A stretch of DNA of 42,379 nt from UBA8904 sp035448625 (GCA_035448625.1 DAOTJI010000012.1:1-42379), one strand, 5' to 3'. Positions 16,572-24,551 are shown, counted from the first letter of the stretch. The notes: generated by a model from the letters alone, not told the origin. Program-made: numbers and translations.

Positions 16572-18440
16572 TCACGCGCAGGGATGAGACGAAAACACCG
16601 CGTTCCCCGGCAGGAAATCAACCGTTTCGCCGAGGGAAATTCCTTCCATTTTTCCGAAATATTTCGGAAACTCCGTCGCCAGCCAGTATTCCGACGCGCA
16701 AACCTTGCCGTAATAGAAAGCCGCCTGGGCGTCCCGCGCCAAAACTTCCGTCAGGGCTTCCCCTTTGGCGCCGTCCGTAAGCGAGGAAAGCTTCGGGCGA
16801 GCCAGCGTCAGACACCACAGATGCATCCAGGCGAGCATCAGGTCGAAAAAGGCCCTCCGCAGGGGATCAACATTTAAGAGCAACGTGTGATATCGCCCCT
16901 CGTCCATATACTTTTTCATGGCTTCCAGGACGGAATCCATCCGCTGGAGTCCCTCAAGAAGCATATTCCGGTAAACGTCGCCGACTATGCCGGATGCGTT
17001 TTCGACGGTCTGTAAGATTCTGGATTTCAGCACTTTGTAATTTTTCTGATCGGCAGAAAGCAGGATCTTCCTCATGACCAGGTCCAGAGATTGAATGCCG
17101 TTGGTTCCTTCGACGATGCTCAGAACCTTGCAGTCCACCGCCAGCTGCTCCACGGGATAATCCGAGCAATAGCCGTAACCCCCGTGAACCTGGATGGCTT
17201 CGGCCGTGATCCGCCATGCGTTTTCCGAATTGCCCGCCTTGATGAGGGGGATGAGGATATCGACAAGAGCCCGGGCTTCCCGGCTCTCCTCCCCTTCGAG
17301 CAGCTTGGCCAGATCGATCTGCAGGGCCGCGTAATACGAGAGCATCCGCTCGGCCTCGACACAGGCCTTCATTCCCATCAGCATTCTTGTGACGTCGGGA
17401 TGTTCGATGATCGGCACTTTGGGAGCGTCCGTTTCAAACATTTTGCTGAAGTGAACCCCCTGCAGCCGGGTGCGCGCGTAATCCACGGCATACTGTAATG
17501 CCGCGGAGGAGCCGCCCAGCGCCATAATGCCGACCTCGAGTCTTGTTTCATTGAGCATTTGAAACATGATATTCATTCCGCGGCCCCGCTCGCCCAACAG
17601 ATAACCCGTACAGTTTTCATTCTCCCCAAACGACATGGCGCAGGTCGCCGATCCGTGGGCGCCCATCTTGTGCTCCACGCCGGTGCAGAAGACGTCGTTT
17701 CGTTCTCCCAGGGTGCCGTCCCGGTTGACCAGGTACTTGGGGACGATGAAAATGGAGACCCCCTTGGTTCCCGGGGGATCCCCTTCAATGCGGGCCAGAA
17801 CCGGATAGATGATCTGGCGGGTGATGTCCTGGTCTCCGTTGGTGATGAAGCACTTCTGCCCGATAATCCTATAGGTTCCGTCGGGCTGCCGCACGGCTTT
17901 TGTTTTCAAAGCCCCCACGTCGGAGCCCGCCTCAGGTTCCGTCAGACACATGGTTCCGCCCCATTCACCCGAAAGAAGCTTTTGCACATAAAGCGACTTC
18001 TGCTCGGGCGTCCCGAAACTATGGATCAAATGAGCGGCGCCGTGCCCCAGCATGAAGAAAAGCATCAGCGCTCCGCCGGCGCCGCAGAAGATTTCCCAGG
18101 TGCACGCCTGGATGGCGAGGGGCATCCCCGCCCCTCCGATCTCCTGGTCGTCGGCAATGCTTAAGAATCCCGCATCAAAGAGCGCTCCGGCCGCCGCCGG
18201 GTATCCTGAAGGCAACCGCACGGACCTGGTTTGCGGATCATAACGGCACCCTTCCCTGTGCCCGGTTATGTTCGCCGGGAACACCCATTGCGCCGCAATC
18301 TTTTCAGCCAGACGGATCGTCTCCTCGTAAACGGCGCGGTCAAAATTTTCAAAACGCCGGAAGCGGCTCATGCTGTCCAATTCCAGAAATTCAAACAGGA
18401 CAAACTGCAAATCACGATGATCCACGAGATATTTCTGCAT
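16572..18440 (-). CDS. Large acyl-CoA dehydrogenase (about 600-aa class), copy 2
   Basis: The protein is 622 residues from the ATG at 18440, chosen because GGAGGAG lies 8-9 nt upstream; an earlier ATG at 18473 has none. It begins QKYLVDHRDLQFVLFEFLE, the AcylCoA_DH_N segment also seen in the 2547-4409 protein. CLTEPEAGSDVGALKTKAV is at about 165-183. VEGTNGIQSLDLVMRK carries E444 at the MCAD base position, and the C-terminal helical extension follows. The two long dehydrogenases share layout and many segments (GGTM.LTEP.AGSDVG, VLARIEGDP.GT.GISIF, HGGYGYCS.YPVEQ), so they are paralogs that may act on successive intermediates. Confidence 0.9.
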   Translation of the reverse strand: MQKYLVDHRDLQFVLFEFLELDSMSRFRRFENFDRAVYEETIRLAEKIAAQWVFPANITGHREGCRYDPQTRSVRLPSGYPAAAGALFDAGFLSIADDQEIGGAGMPLAIQACTWEIFCGAGGALMLFFMLGHGAAHLIHSFGTPEQKSLYVQKLLSGEWGGTMCLTEPEAGSDVGALKTKAVRQPDGTYRIIGQKCFITNGDQDITRQIIYPVLARIEGDPPGTKGVSIFIVPKYLVNRDGTLGERNDVFCTGVEHKMGAHGSATCAMSFGENENCTGYLLGERGRGMNIMFQMLNETRLEVGIMALGGSSAALQYAVDYARTRLQGVHFSKMFETDAPKVPIIEHPDVTRMLMGMKACVEAERMLSYYAALQIDLAKLLEGEESREARALVDILIPLIKAGNSENAWRITAEAIQVHGGYGYCSDYPVEQLAVDCKVLSIVEGTNGIQSLDLVMRKILLSADQKNYKVLKSRILQTVENASGIVGDVYRNMLLEGLQRMDSVLEAMKKYMDEGRYHTLLLNVDPLRRAFFDLMLAWMHLWCLTLARPKLSSLTDGAKGEALTEVLARDAQAAFYYGKVCASEYWLATEFPKYFGKMEGISLGETVDFLPGNAVFSSHPCA

Positions 18441-18529
18441 TACAGATTCTCCTCCACAGGAAACATTGGCCACCGGTTTCGCTTGGTTGCAGTCCTCTGC
18501 GTATGGCCTTTACACAGCAAACCCGCCGG

Positions 18530-19333
18530 TTATGCTTTATAAAATTTCTGAACCAGTTTGAAAAATTCGCCCGAAAAAACCATAATCGTCTGGTTCCGGT
18601 TTTCAAAGTTCACGGCGGTCTCCAGCGAGGGAGCGTGGAGATTTTCATTCAGTACCCGCTTCGTCAGCTTCAAGCCCCCCACGCTTTTGCCCACCATGGC
18701 CCTGGCATAGACAAGCGCCGTCTCCAGAAGGTCCTCCCGCGCAACCAGCTTGTTGACAAGCCCCATTCTTTCCGCTTCCTGGGCCCCGACTTTCCTGCCG
18801 GTGAACAGAATATCGGAGGCGTGCGCGAGCCCCACCAGCCGGGGCAGCAGAAAGGAACAGCCCAATTCACCGCCGGAAAGCCCGATATTAATAAAAGAGG
18901 CTACAAAATAGGCTTCCGTGCACGCCACCCGAATATCGCTGGCGAGCGTCATGGAAAACCCTCCTCCGGCGGCCGGTCCGTTCACGGCCGAGATGATCGG
19001 CTGGGGAATCCTTCGCATGCCCAGAATCAGGGCGGCGTAGCGCTCCTGCACGAACTTCAGGAATTTTTCAGGATCTGAAAATGCTTCGGACTCCTTGTAG
19101 ATCACCGCATCATTAAGATCGGCGCCCGAAGAATACCCCTTGCCGGCGCCCGTGATGATGAGGACCCTTATGGAATCGTCTTCGGACAAGGACTGAAACA
19201 GTCTTTCGAAGTCGTTGAGCATATCCAGATTGATGGCGTTGAGCTGCCCGGGACGGTTCATGGTCACAACGCCGATGTGCGGCTCTTTTTCTTCAAAGAG
19301 CAGTGTCTTGAATTCCGGCATGACCGCGCTCAT
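18530..19333 (-). CDS. Enoyl-CoA hydratase/isomerase (crotonase) family, divergent active site
   Basis: This 267-residue crotonase-fold protein has the oxyanion-hole segments SSGADLND and NGPAAGGGFSM. The two glutamates of classical crotonase (Glu144 and Glu164 in rat) are replaced by a Ser in GGGFSM and a Phe in VASFINIGLS. A Glu appears slightly later in LSGGELGCSFLLPRLVG, as in several EchA-type proteins. It may be an isomerase, a hydrolase or a hydratase using a different base. Its ATG overlaps the stop of the upstream ligase gene as ATGA, so the two are translationally coupled. Confidence 0.85.
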   Translation of the reverse strand: MSAVMPEFKTLLFEEKEPHIGVVTMNRPGQLNAINLDMLNDFERLFQSLSEDDSIRVLIITGAGKGYSSGADLNDAVIYKESEAFSDPEKFLKFVQERYAALILGMRRIPQPIISAVNGPAAGGGFSMTLASDIRVACTEAYFVASFINIGLSGGELGCSFLLPRLVGLAHASDILFTGRKVGAQEAERMGLVNKLVAREDLLETALVYARAMVGKSVGGLKLTKRVLNENLHAPSLETAVNFENRNQTIMVFSGEFFKLVQKFYKA

Positions 19334-21009
19334 AAGGCCTTCTCCCTTTTTTTCCGGTCCATGTCCCTCAATTCTCGGCGCATGATCTTGCCGATCGCGC
19401 TCTTGGGAAGTTCATCAATGAATTCCACTTCCGTGGGAACCTTATAGGCCGTCATTCTCTCTTTGCAGAAGGCGATTACCTCCTGCTTCGTCAGCGTCTC
19501 TCCGGGCTTCACCACAATGTAGGCTTTTACGGTCTCACCCCGATACTCGTCAGGAATCCCTATGCAGCAGGCCTCGCCGATCTTGGGATGCTCAAAGAGG
19601 ATTTCATCGATCTCCTTGGGAAAGATGTTGAAGCCGCTGGCCACGATGACGTCCTTTTTGCGGTCGGATATGGTCAGGTATCCGTCTTGGTCGAAGTACC
19701 CGATATCTCCGGTGTAAAACCATCCGTCCCGCAGAGAATTGGCCGTTTCTTCCGGTTTCTTGTAGTATCCGGACATCACCTGAGGACCTTTGATGCAGAT
19801 TTCGCCGGGCTCGCCGACAGGGAGTTCCCTTATGCCTTTATTCACATCCACGATTTTAATATCCGTATTGGGAAGCGGAAGCCCCACGGTCCCGATTTTT
19901 ACCTTCCCGCCCCAGGGGGTGGTGGTGGCAAACGCCGTATTCTCGGTCGCGCCATAGACATCGTAGATGATGGCCCCGTGGAGATCTTTCAACTGCTTCA
20001 GCGTGTTTTCCGGCAGGGGCGCCGCTCCGCCGAAATATCCCTTGATAAAGGAAAGATCCATCGTCCGGAATTTTTGATTGCCCAGAAGCGCCGTATAAAT
20101 CGTGGGCACGCCGGTGAGAAAGGTCGGATGAAACTTTTCCAGCATCTCGACGATCACCGCCGGTTCCGGCTTCGGTATCAGCGTGCAGCCCCAGCCGTTC
20201 CAAATGGGAAGATTCTGACTGACGGAATACCCGGCGGAATGAAAGATGGGATAAATCCCCGTGAGATTCTGGTATTGGCCTTTCAGATCGGGAAACCATA
20301 CGGAGAACTGCTGGACGATCGACGAGATGTTGGCATGGGTCAGCATGGCGCCCTTGCTCACGCCGGTCGTTCCTCCGGTGTAGATCAGCGCGGCCAGCGA
20401 ATCCCATTTTGCCTTGTTTTCCACCGGCGAATCCGGATACCGGGCAATCAAATCCATGAATTCATAAACGTCCGGCTGCGGCTCAACCTTTCGAAACATT
20501 GCTTTTTTAACATAGGGGAAGAGCTGCTTTTTGGGAAAGGGCAGATAGTCGCTGATGTGGCAGGTGATGATTTTTTTGATCTTGGTTTCGCTCTTGATTT
20601 TGAGGACCCGGGGAAGCAGCAGATCCAGCGTGACCAGGACGGTGGCGTCCGAATCGTCGAGTTGGTGGGTTAATTCCCGCTCCGTATAAAGCGGGTTGTT
20701 CATGGCGGTCGCGGCCCCCGCTCGATAGGCGGCGTGGTCGGCAATGATCATCTGTGGGATGTTGGGCAGGAGCATCGCCACCTTGTCCCCCTCCTGCACC
20801 CCGATATCGACCAGCGCCCGCGTGAACCGGTTGACCAGTTTCTCGAGTTGCCGGTAGGTAATCTTTTTGCCCATGTAGATAAAGGCGACTCTTTCCGGAT
20901 AGGTGCCGGCGGTTCTCGTCAGAACCTCCGCCATAGTGATTTTTTCTACCGTAATTTCCGAAGGAACACCTGGAGCATAGGATTTGTGCCATATTCTCTC
21001 AAAAGACAT
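19330..21009 (-). CDS. AMP-forming fatty acyl-CoA ligase (FadD-like), third of three
   Basis: This 559-residue ANL-superfamily ligase has YTGGTTGVSKG at 210-220, DGWFYTGDIGYFDQDGYL, DRKKDVIVASGFNIFPKEID and the catalytic K541 in SAIGKIMRREL. These are classic long-chain acyl-CoA ligase motifs. AAAGGAGG lies upstream of the ATG. It is the second gene of the minus-strand run after the dienoyl-CoA isomerase and is coupled by ATGA to the crotonase gene. Being promoter-proximal, it is the best candidate for the entry ligase of the pathway. Confidence 0.9.
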   Translation of the reverse strand: MSFERIWHKSYAPGVPSEITVEKITMAEVLTRTAGTYPERVAFIYMGKKITYRQLEKLVNRFTRALVDIGVQEGDKVAMLLPNIPQMIIADHAAYRAGAATAMNNPLYTERELTHQLDDSDATVLVTLDLLLPRVLKIKSETKIKKIITCHISDYLPFPKKQLFPYVKKAMFRKVEPQPDVYEFMDLIARYPDSPVENKAKWDSLAALIYTGGTTGVSKGAMLTHANISSIVQQFSVWFPDLKGQYQNLTGIYPIFHSAGYSVSQNLPIWNGWGCTLIPKPEPAVIVEMLEKFHPTFLTGVPTIYTALLGNQKFRTMDLSFIKGYFGGAAPLPENTLKQLKDLHGAIIYDVYGATENTAFATTTPWGGKVKIGTVGLPLPNTDIKIVDVNKGIRELPVGEPGEICIKGPQVMSGYYKKPEETANSLRDGWFYTGDIGYFDQDGYLTISDRKKDVIVASGFNIFPKEIDEILFEHPKIGEACCIGIPDEYRGETVKAYIVVKPGETLTKQEVIAFCKERMTAYKVPTEVEFIDELPKSAIGKIMRRELRDMDRKKREKAL

Positions 21010-21134
21010 TTCACTCCTCCTTTGGTCTTGGGTTTATTGATTCTTCAACTTATTCCTTTTGGGCTCATTACCGGGTTTGGTCTGTGCTCCTCCGTCATGT
21101 ATTTTTTCCTCCTGCGCACTGACGCGCGGCAGAG

Positions 21135-21152
21135 ATCCCAATGAATTGGGAT
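21135..21152. other. Short inverted repeat in the gap between isomerase and ligase genes
   Basis: ATCCCAAT at 21135-21142 and ATTGGGAT at 21145-21152 are exact reverse complements around a 2-nt centre, 3 nt from the stop of the isomerase gene. A TTTT run follows only on the plus strand, where no gene points in from the left, so a terminator role for the minus-strand run is not supported. It may be a weak hairpin or a binding site. Confidence 0.35.
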
Positions 21153-21154
21153 TT

Positions 21155-21961
21155 TTATCGTCCACGAAACTTCGGCGCCCGTTTCTCCAGAAACGCGGCA
21201 ACCGCTTCAATCATGTCGTCGTTGGGGACCAGGGCTGCGTTTCGCTGGGCCACATATTCCAGGCCCTGCTGAATGCCGTGATCACGGCTGTAATTGGCGA
21301 CTTCTTTGATGCCCTGAATGGCCAGGGGGGGCAAATGAGCGATTTCTTCGGCCAGGGCTCGGGCTTCCTCGAAAAGGGTCTGCGGGTCCTCACAGAGGCG
21401 GGTAATATAGCCCATCTTCAGGGATTCCTCCGCCGTCCAGTCCCGGCCGGTTAACGCCAGTTCCCTGAACCAGCCCTGCCCAATGATGGAAGGAACGCGC
21501 TGGAGGGTCCCGATATCCGCGATGATGCCGATTCGGGTTTCCCGGATGGAAAAAACGGCGTCCTTGGATGCCAGCCGGATATCGCATGCGCTGGTCAGAT
21601 CGACGCCTCCGCCGATGCAGTGTCCGTGGATTGCGGCAATGACCGGCTTCCTGCAGTTTTCGATCGCGGTGATGCTCTCCTGAAGATCCATGATTTTCCG
21701 GCGAAGCTCTTCCCGGTACACCGCCGATCCGTCTCCCAGCAAAGACTGGGCCGCAACCAGGTCCAACCCCGCCGTAAAACTTTTTCCCTCCGCCCGAATG
21801 GCGACTACCCGCACGTCAACGTCTTCATCAAACGCCTTGAAGAGCCGGCGCATCTCCTGGAAAAATTCCATGGTCATCGTATTGCGCTGTTTCGGCCGGT
21901 TCAGGATCAGCCAGGCCACATGACCGGTTTTTTCGACTTTGAACGATGATGGGGTTTCCAT
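21155..21961 (-). CDS. Delta3,5-Delta2,4-dienoyl-CoA isomerase (ECH1-like)
   Basis: The protein is 268 residues from the ATG at 21961, which has AAGGAG 8 nt upstream; an in-frame ATG at 21988 has no good RBS. It is a crotonase-fold enzyme with HCIGGGVDLTSACDIR, then FSIRETRIGIIADIGTLQRVP. D121, E141 and D149 have the same spacing (20 and 8) as Asp176, Glu196 and Asp204 of rat ECH1, the residues that isomerise 3,5-dienoyl-CoA to 2,4-dienoyl-CoA. This points to a substrate with odd-position double bonds. It is the first gene behind the promoter at 22088-22116. Confidence 0.88.
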   Translation of the reverse strand: METPSSFKVEKTGHVAWLILNRPKQRNTMTMEFFQEMRRLFKAFDEDVDVRVVAIRAEGKSFTAGLDLVAAQSLLGDGSAVYREELRRKIMDLQESITAIENCRKPVIAAIHGHCIGGGVDLTSACDIRLASKDAVFSIRETRIGIIADIGTLQRVPSIIGQGWFRELALTGRDWTAEESLKMGYITRLCEDPQTLFEEARALAEEIAHLPPLAIQGIKEVANYSRDHGIQQGLEYVAQRNAALVPNDDMIEAVAAFLEKRAPKFRGR

Positions 21962-22067
21962 GCCGATCTCTCCTTCGATTGCATCCATGTATGCTTCAGG
22001 GTCTTTTCAAAAAAAGCGCCTCTTTTCCGTTCTCCGCAGGTTCATCTCATTCAGCATTCCATCTCTT

Positions 22068-22089
22068 AATTCCATCAATTGATGGGATT
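22068..22089. promoter_or_regulatory. Palindromic operator, candidate TetR-family binding site
   Basis: CCATCAATTGATGG at 22072-22085 is a perfect 14-bp palindrome. Its symmetry extends by three more pairs across one mismatch to 22068-22089. Its centre lies 9.5 nt beyond the 3' end of the -10 box of the minus-strand promoter, so it covers the start point and would block initiation when bound. A 12/14 copy lies at 22846-22859. Confidence 0.7.
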
Positions 22090-22116
22090 TGTATTTGAAA
22101 TATTCCGTCTTGTCAA
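22088..22116 (-). promoter_or_regulatory. Sigma-70-type promoter of the catabolic run
   Basis: On the minus strand TTGACA (22116-22111) is followed after exactly 17 nt by TACAAA (22093-22088). The -35 is consensus and the -10 is close. Transcription should start near 22081, inside the palindrome at 22068-22089, and run through the gene at 21961 and downstream. Confidence 0.75.
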
Positions 22117-22264
22117 GTGATTTATTCAAAAATTTAAAAAAATAATGGCCGCGCTCCATTCCCTTGCATTTATTGCCGATTACGGACAGATGACGGTCTG
22201 CCGCCTGGAAAGCGCCTTGCAGGAATCCGCTGATCCCGATGCAACCAGACCCGGATAAACGATC

Positions 22265-22293
22265 TTGACTTTTTGCAGAATTTAAAATATCGG
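22265..22293 (+). promoter_or_regulatory. Candidate promoter of the gene at 22359
   Basis: TTGACT at 22265-22270, a 17-nt spacer and TATCGG at 22288-22293 lie about 65 nt before the ATG at 22359. The -35 is good and the -10 is weak. Confidence 0.4.
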
Positions 22294-22358
22294 CACCCAT
22301 CGGCTGAGGTCAAAATGAAAAACGGGGCAAGCGGAAAAAATCGTGAAGGAAGCTTGGA

Positions 22359-22703
22359 ATGGAAGATTATGTACACCAAACGATTGGGGAAGAAGTGCGA
22401 TTCATCGCGGGATCTTACCGGATCGTAGAAGAAGGATGTCTGACGCACGACGGAAGAGAGTTTCTCTACTGGATGGGCATTGCGACCGTCGATAATGCCT
22501 GCTGCGGAAACACCGGTTGCCGCTTTCTTCTGATTCCCGGTTACATTCATTCCTGGAAGACCAAAACCAATGCCCGGGGAAAACCGGTAAGCGAAGTGGA
22601 GCCGATTGTCGACCAACGGCAACAGGCGGCCATCCGGACTTTCCTGGAGGCTTGCTATCCCTTTGCGCAGATCAACTTTGCCGGAAAATCATATTTCGCG
22701 TAA
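22359..22703 (+). CDS. Uncharacterised small protein with a CCGNTGC cluster
   Basis: This 114-residue soluble protein has no signal peptide or membrane segment. After an acidic, mixed N-terminal half it has YWMGIATVDNACCGNTGCRF, whose three close cysteines could bind a metal or a cluster, then LLIPGYIHSWKTK and a helical end. I do not recognise the family with certainty. A GAAGGAAG lies upstream of the ATG and a candidate promoter precedes it. It is on the plus strand between the divergent catabolic promoter and the TetR gene, so a link to that regulon is possible but not shown. Confidence 0.6.
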   Translation: MEDYVHQTIGEEVRFIAGSYRIVEEGCLTHDGREFLYWMGIATVDNACCGNTGCRFLLIPGYIHSWKTKTNARGKPVSEVEPIVDQRQQAAIRTFLEACYPFAQINFAGKSYFA

Positions 22704-22730
22704 CGAACCTTACGGCGGCTGTTCCCATCA

Positions 22731-22759
22731 GGTTCAAAGCGTCAGAGGCGCTCTGAACC
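22731..22759 (+). terminator. Imperfect hairpin after the small Cys protein gene
   Basis: GGTTCAAAGCG at 22731-22741 pairs with 22749-22759 with one mismatch and a 7-nt loop, 28 nt after the stop at 22703. Only a short CTTTCCC follows, so as a terminator it would be weak. Confidence 0.35.
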
Positions 22760-22814
22760 CTTTCCCGTCTCGTCCCGAAATGACCCCTAACGTCCCGGCC
22801 AAGTCAGAAAATTC

Positions 22815-22843
22815 TTGACGATGGAAAATTATTATCGTAGGTA
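22815..22843 (+). promoter_or_regulatory. Candidate promoter of the TetR-family gene
   Basis: TTGACG at 22815-22820, a 17-nt spacer and TAGGTA at 22838-22843. The -10 is poor on its own. The call is strengthened because the operator copy at 22846-22859 sits at the same distance from it as the palindrome does from the catabolic promoter. Confidence 0.5.
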
Positions 22844-22845
22844 TT

Positions 22846-22859
22846 CAATCAAATGATGG
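22846..22859. promoter_or_regulatory. Second operator copy upstream of the TetR-family gene
   Basis: CAATCAAATGATGG matches the palindrome CCATCAATTGATGG in 12 of 14 positions. Its centre is 9.5 nt past the candidate -10 box. It ends on the first bases of the ribosome-binding GGAG (22858-22861). Autoregulation by the downstream TetR protein is the simplest reading. Confidence 0.6.
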
Positions 22860-22869
22860 AGCAAAACCA

Positions 22870-23586
22870 ATGAAATCCCCCCTTGAAAAGGCCCGCAAGA
22901 ACCCTGAATCCATGAAGGCAAGGATTCTTGCCGTCGCCCGCCGTATTTTTGGTGAATACGGCTTCCACGGGACAACCACCCGCATGATCGCCAAGGAAGT
23001 GGGAATCGACATTTCCACCCTTCACTATCACTGGGGCGATAAAAACGACCTGTATGAAGCCGTCGTCATGGATGTGAACAACGATCTGGGAAAAGAGCTT
23101 TTTAAGGTGGAAAAAATCGTCCACGGCAGCTCCCTGGAGGAACGCTTGAATGTCTCCATCGACCGGATGATGGATTATCTGTTTGACCATCCGGAAATAT
23201 CGAACCTGGTTCTGCTTCGCTATTTCAGCAAAACCCGCAATGAGGTCGACGTTGATTTCAAGGTGCCGGAATTCAGCGGCGACATTGCTCGCGCCATGGG
23301 CCTCGCGAAAGACGCAAAAAATCCATCGCCAAGGGCCATGATGAAAGTCATGAGCATCATGAACGGGATGCACAACTTTGTCTCCGGAGAAAATTTTTTC
23401 CGTCCCATGTTGAATCTGGATCGAAAAAATTACATCCGTGCGGTCAAGGAAACCCTGAAATTTATCCTCATCCCCGCATTCGTTTCCCGGGAGGGAAAAA
23501 CGAAAAAAGACGCAGCCCCCGGACTTTCGGTGCCAAAGAAAAAAAGAAGCGCCCGGCCGACGCAGACGGCGGGCACAGCCGAATAA
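22870..23586 (+). CDS. TetR/AcrR-family transcriptional regulator
   Basis: This 238-residue regulator has the TetR DNA-binding domain at about residues 15-62: KARILAVARRIFGEYGFHGTT, then TRMIAKEVGIDISTLHYHWGDKNDLYEAV, including the recognition helix. The ligand domain is unlike any specific subfamily I can name. The last 30 residues are basic and low-complexity (KKKRSARPTQ), which is unusual. GGAG lies 8 nt before the ATG. Acyl-CoA-responsive TetR proteins (FadR of Bacillus, PsrA, KstR) often govern fatty acid or sterol catabolism. Here the paired palindromes suggest control of the minus-strand catabolic run and of itself. Confidence 0.9.
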   Translation: MKSPLEKARKNPESMKARILAVARRIFGEYGFHGTTTRMIAKEVGIDISTLHYHWGDKNDLYEAVVMDVNNDLGKELFKVEKIVHGSSLEERLNVSIDRMMDYLFDHPEISNLVLLRYFSKTRNEVDVDFKVPEFSGDIARAMGLAKDAKNPSPRAMMKVMSIMNGMHNFVSGENFFRPMLNLDRKNYIRAVKETLKFILIPAFVSREGKTKKDAAPGLSVPKKKRSARPTQTAGTAE

Positions 23587-23652
23587 CCCGGTGCGCATCA
23601 TCACCGGCCATCGAACCGAAACCTCTTCTCCCGATTATTTCCAAATCTCCGA

Positions 23653-24531
23653 CTACAGACCCCGCAGATGATCCGGCCGAAGCAACCGCTCATCGCGGCC
23701 GGTCAGCACCTGATCCACCCGGGCGATCATTTTGGGCTTGTCTTTCTGAAGCGTGCCGGTGACCGGCAGATAATTGGACGCGTGCGTGCCGACAAATTTC
23801 AGCGGATCCATGGTAATGTGTTCCAGCATCGTCTTCATCTCCGCCAGGGTTTCAAAAGGATCCAGCAGCTGAAACTCGCCTTTCTGCACCTGTCGGTAGA
23901 GCACGGTCCCCAAAACGGGCGTCACCGTCAGGGCCGCAAGGTACCGGGGCTTCATTTCGTCGCAGATTCTCGCGGTGGCAAGAGCGTGGCGCCGTGAAGG
24001 CTCTCCCGGGCCGGCGAGCCCCAGCAGAACCATCGCGGACAGGTTGATCCCCGCCTCGACCAGCCTCCGCCCGGCTTCCAGCATCTCGGCGCTCCCGACT
24101 CCTTTGCGAACCTTTTTCAGCAGTTCGTCGTCGCCGGTTTCGACACCGATATACGCTTTGGTCAGGCCGGCGGACCGAAGCGCCCGCAACTCGGCGGGAG
24201 ATTTGGCAAGGGTGCTCTGCGGCCCGACGTAACTGCCGACATGCCGCAGAGAGGGGAAGGTCGTGTACAGGGCACGAAGAATGACCAGCAGGGTTTCCGT
24301 TTCGATGGCAATGGCGTCTCCGTCGCACAAAAACACCTTTTCCACGTCGCCGTAATAATCCTTGGCCATGCGGATGTCGTCCAGGATCTCCCGGGTCTCC
24401 CGCACGCGGTATTTCTTGTCTTTATACATGCCGCAGAAGGTGCATCGATTGTGGGAGCAGCCGATCGTGCACTGCAGGAGATAGCTCGCGGCCTCGCTGA
24501 AGGGCCGGAATATATTGCCTTCGTATCTCAC
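23653..24531 (-). CDS. Radical SAM protein of the GCSHN(R/K)CTFC family
   Basis: This 292-residue protein has cysteines at 21, 25, 30 and 33 in QCTIGCSHNRCTFCGMY. C25, C30 and C33 probably hold the [4Fe-4S] cluster in a CX4CX2C form rather than the textbook CX3CX2C. GVETGDDELLKKVRKG and a barrel follow. Start is GTG at 24531 with GGCGGAAG upstream. The protein is Elp3/COG1032-like and its substrate is unknown. It is the last gene of a minus-strand set after hpt and the zinc-ribbon protein, with 20 nt between, and it converges on the TetR gene. Confidence 0.83.
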   Translation of the reverse strand: MRYEGNIFRPFSEAASYLLQCTIGCSHNRCTFCGMYKDKKYRVRETREILDDIRMAKDYYGDVEKVFLCDGDAIAIETETLLVILRALYTTFPSLRHVGSYVGPQSTLAKSPAELRALRSAGLTKAYIGVETGDDELLKKVRKGVGSAEMLEAGRRLVEAGINLSAMVLLGLAGPGEPSRRHALATARICDEMKPRYLAALTVTPVLGTVLYRQVQKGEFQLLDPFETLAEMKTMLEHITMDPLKFVGTHASNYLPVTGTLQKDKPKMIARVDQVLTGRDERLLRPDHLRGL

Positions 24532-24551
24532 AAACTTCCGCCTTGAAGCCT

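Larger units (their letters stand above)
21962..22358. other. Divergent control region, AT-rich, no gene seen
   Basis: About 400 bases separate the minus-strand catabolic run from the plus-strand gene at 22359. The part from 22060 to 22150 is distinctly AT-rich. It holds the minus-strand promoter and palindrome listed separately and a candidate plus-strand promoter at 22265. The 5' untranslated leader of the minus run would be about 120 nt. No conserved riboswitch shape was recognised in it. Confidence 0.6.

Noticed and set aside
21135..21152. Inverted repeat ATCCCAAT/ATTGGGAT as a third copy of the TetR operator
   Set aside because: Arms and centre differ from CCATCAATTGATGG and it does not lie at a promoter.
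22854..22871. Six-codon leader frame ATGATGGAGC... ending in the TetR start codon
   Set aside because: Too short and explained by the GGAG ribosome-binding site and the operator copy; no sign that it is translated.
23588..23607. CCGGTG/CACCGG hairpin just after the TetR stop as terminator
   Set aside because: Six base pairs, 8-nt loop and no T-run, so it does not meet the form of an intrinsic terminator.
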